Positions 5,579 through 5,828 of a stretch of DNA of 5,828 nucleotides are shown piece by piece (within the stretch, counting starts at the first letter, position 1; each line of letters starts with the position of its first letter). The notes below the pieces were generated by a model. That model was not told the origin of the DNA. It made no database searches and was given only the letters and a program-made list of their open reading frames with translations. The position numbers and the translations under genes were made by a program. This stretch comes from UBA9547 sp043769845 (GTDB lineage Bacteria > Bacteroidota > Bacteroidia > Cytophagales > UBA9547): NCBI GenBank assembly GCA_043769845.1, contig JAYVIX010000332.1:1-5828 (forward strand), read 5' to 3'.

Positions 5579-5701
5579 ATGAACGGCAAACCATATTCAC
5601 CCGAGGCTGTCATTTTTGTATTTGCAGCCTCCACACTTGCTCTGATGCTGATTGTAAAGCTATTGGGGTATTACGAGCAGAAGGGACGGAAAAAGCGTTG
5701 A
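5579..5701 (+). CDS. 40-aa single-pass membrane protein, hypothetical
   Basis: An ATG 8 nt after the GNAT-like stop opens a 40-codon frame ending in TGA. The product has a short polar N-terminus (MNGKPYSPEA), one hydrophobic segment at about residues 11-30 (containing VIFVFAAS and LALMLIVKLL), and a strongly basic tail YYEQKGRKKR. By the positive-inside rule the tail should be cytoplasmic. The composition is that of a real small membrane protein rather than random frame: one helix of correct length with charges at the ends. Its codons include GCC, CTG and GGC, like the preceding gene and unlike the AT-rich DNA that follows. Tight spacing suggests translational coupling with the GNAT-like gene. 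It is below common gene-calling cut-offs. No family recognised; conservation has not been tested. Confidence 0.55.
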   Translation: MNGKPYSPEAVIFVFAASTLALMLIVKLLGYYEQKGRKKR

Positions 5702-5828
5702 GTACCAAAGTGAATTCTAAAACTAAGTAATGAATAAATTTCTTGTTTTACGATAAAGGTTTTTATTCAAAAACAATGAAAATAAGCTAAAATAAAAATG
5801 ACTCCTTTTTAAAAGTTCGCCAATGGCG

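Noticed and set aside
5702..5828. Right-end AT-rich stretch, with CGCCAATGGCG at the very edge and an ATG at 5823
   Set aside because: The inverted repeat is only 4 bp, no promoter or terminator is visible, and the edge ATG or a minus-strand gene tail (all three frames possible) cannot be judged from so few bases.
1..5828. Search for mobile elements, CRISPR arrays, tRNA genes, toxin-antitoxin or defence genes
   Set aside because: No transposase or integrase motifs, no regularly spaced repeats, no tRNA-like fold and no defence-related domain were seen in any frame.

Overview
The window is AT-rich and looks like chromosomal DNA of a Bacteroidota, plausibly a member of the Cytophagales. The evidence is the protein families (a BBP2-type porin, a GAF-SpoIIE phosphatase and a YghO-like GNAT family common in this phylum), the lack of Shine-Dalgarno sequences before the genes, and promoters of the phylum's TTG-N19/20-TAnnTTTG type. 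The genus is a guess; the phylum is fairly secure.

Layout. On the minus strand at the left are a SpoIIE-type serine/threonine phosphatase (1090 down to 1, cut by the window edge) and, upstream of it, pth (1715-1152, peptidyl-tRNA hydrolase). The two lie in tandem, but the phosphatase seems to have its own promoter in the 61-nt gap, with a perfect palindrome over the -7 box. A 676-nt AT-rich gap (1716-2391) separates pth from the divergent plus-strand genes. It holds several candidate porin promoters, a cluster of AGGTCT-type repeats and a leader of 83 bases with no G. The plus strand then carries a 490-aa outer-membrane porin (2392-3864), two tandem terminators, a well-formed promoter, an 83-aa lipoprotein (4068-4319), a third terminator, a 387-aa GNAT-fold protein (4407-5570), and 8 nt later a 40-aa single-pass membrane protein (5579-5701). 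The last 127 nt are AT-rich with no supported gene.

How the genes relate. This is mostly a run of individually transcribed housekeeping and envelope genes, not one system. The porin is insulated by a double terminator. The lipoprotein is a monocistronic unit between terminators. The GNAT protein and the 40-aa membrane protein are likely co-transcribed and translationally coupled. I found no mobile element, CRISPR array, tRNA, rRNA or defence system. The points most worth a second look are the 40-aa protein, the G-free porin leader with its long upstream region, and the palindrome on the phosphatase promoter.
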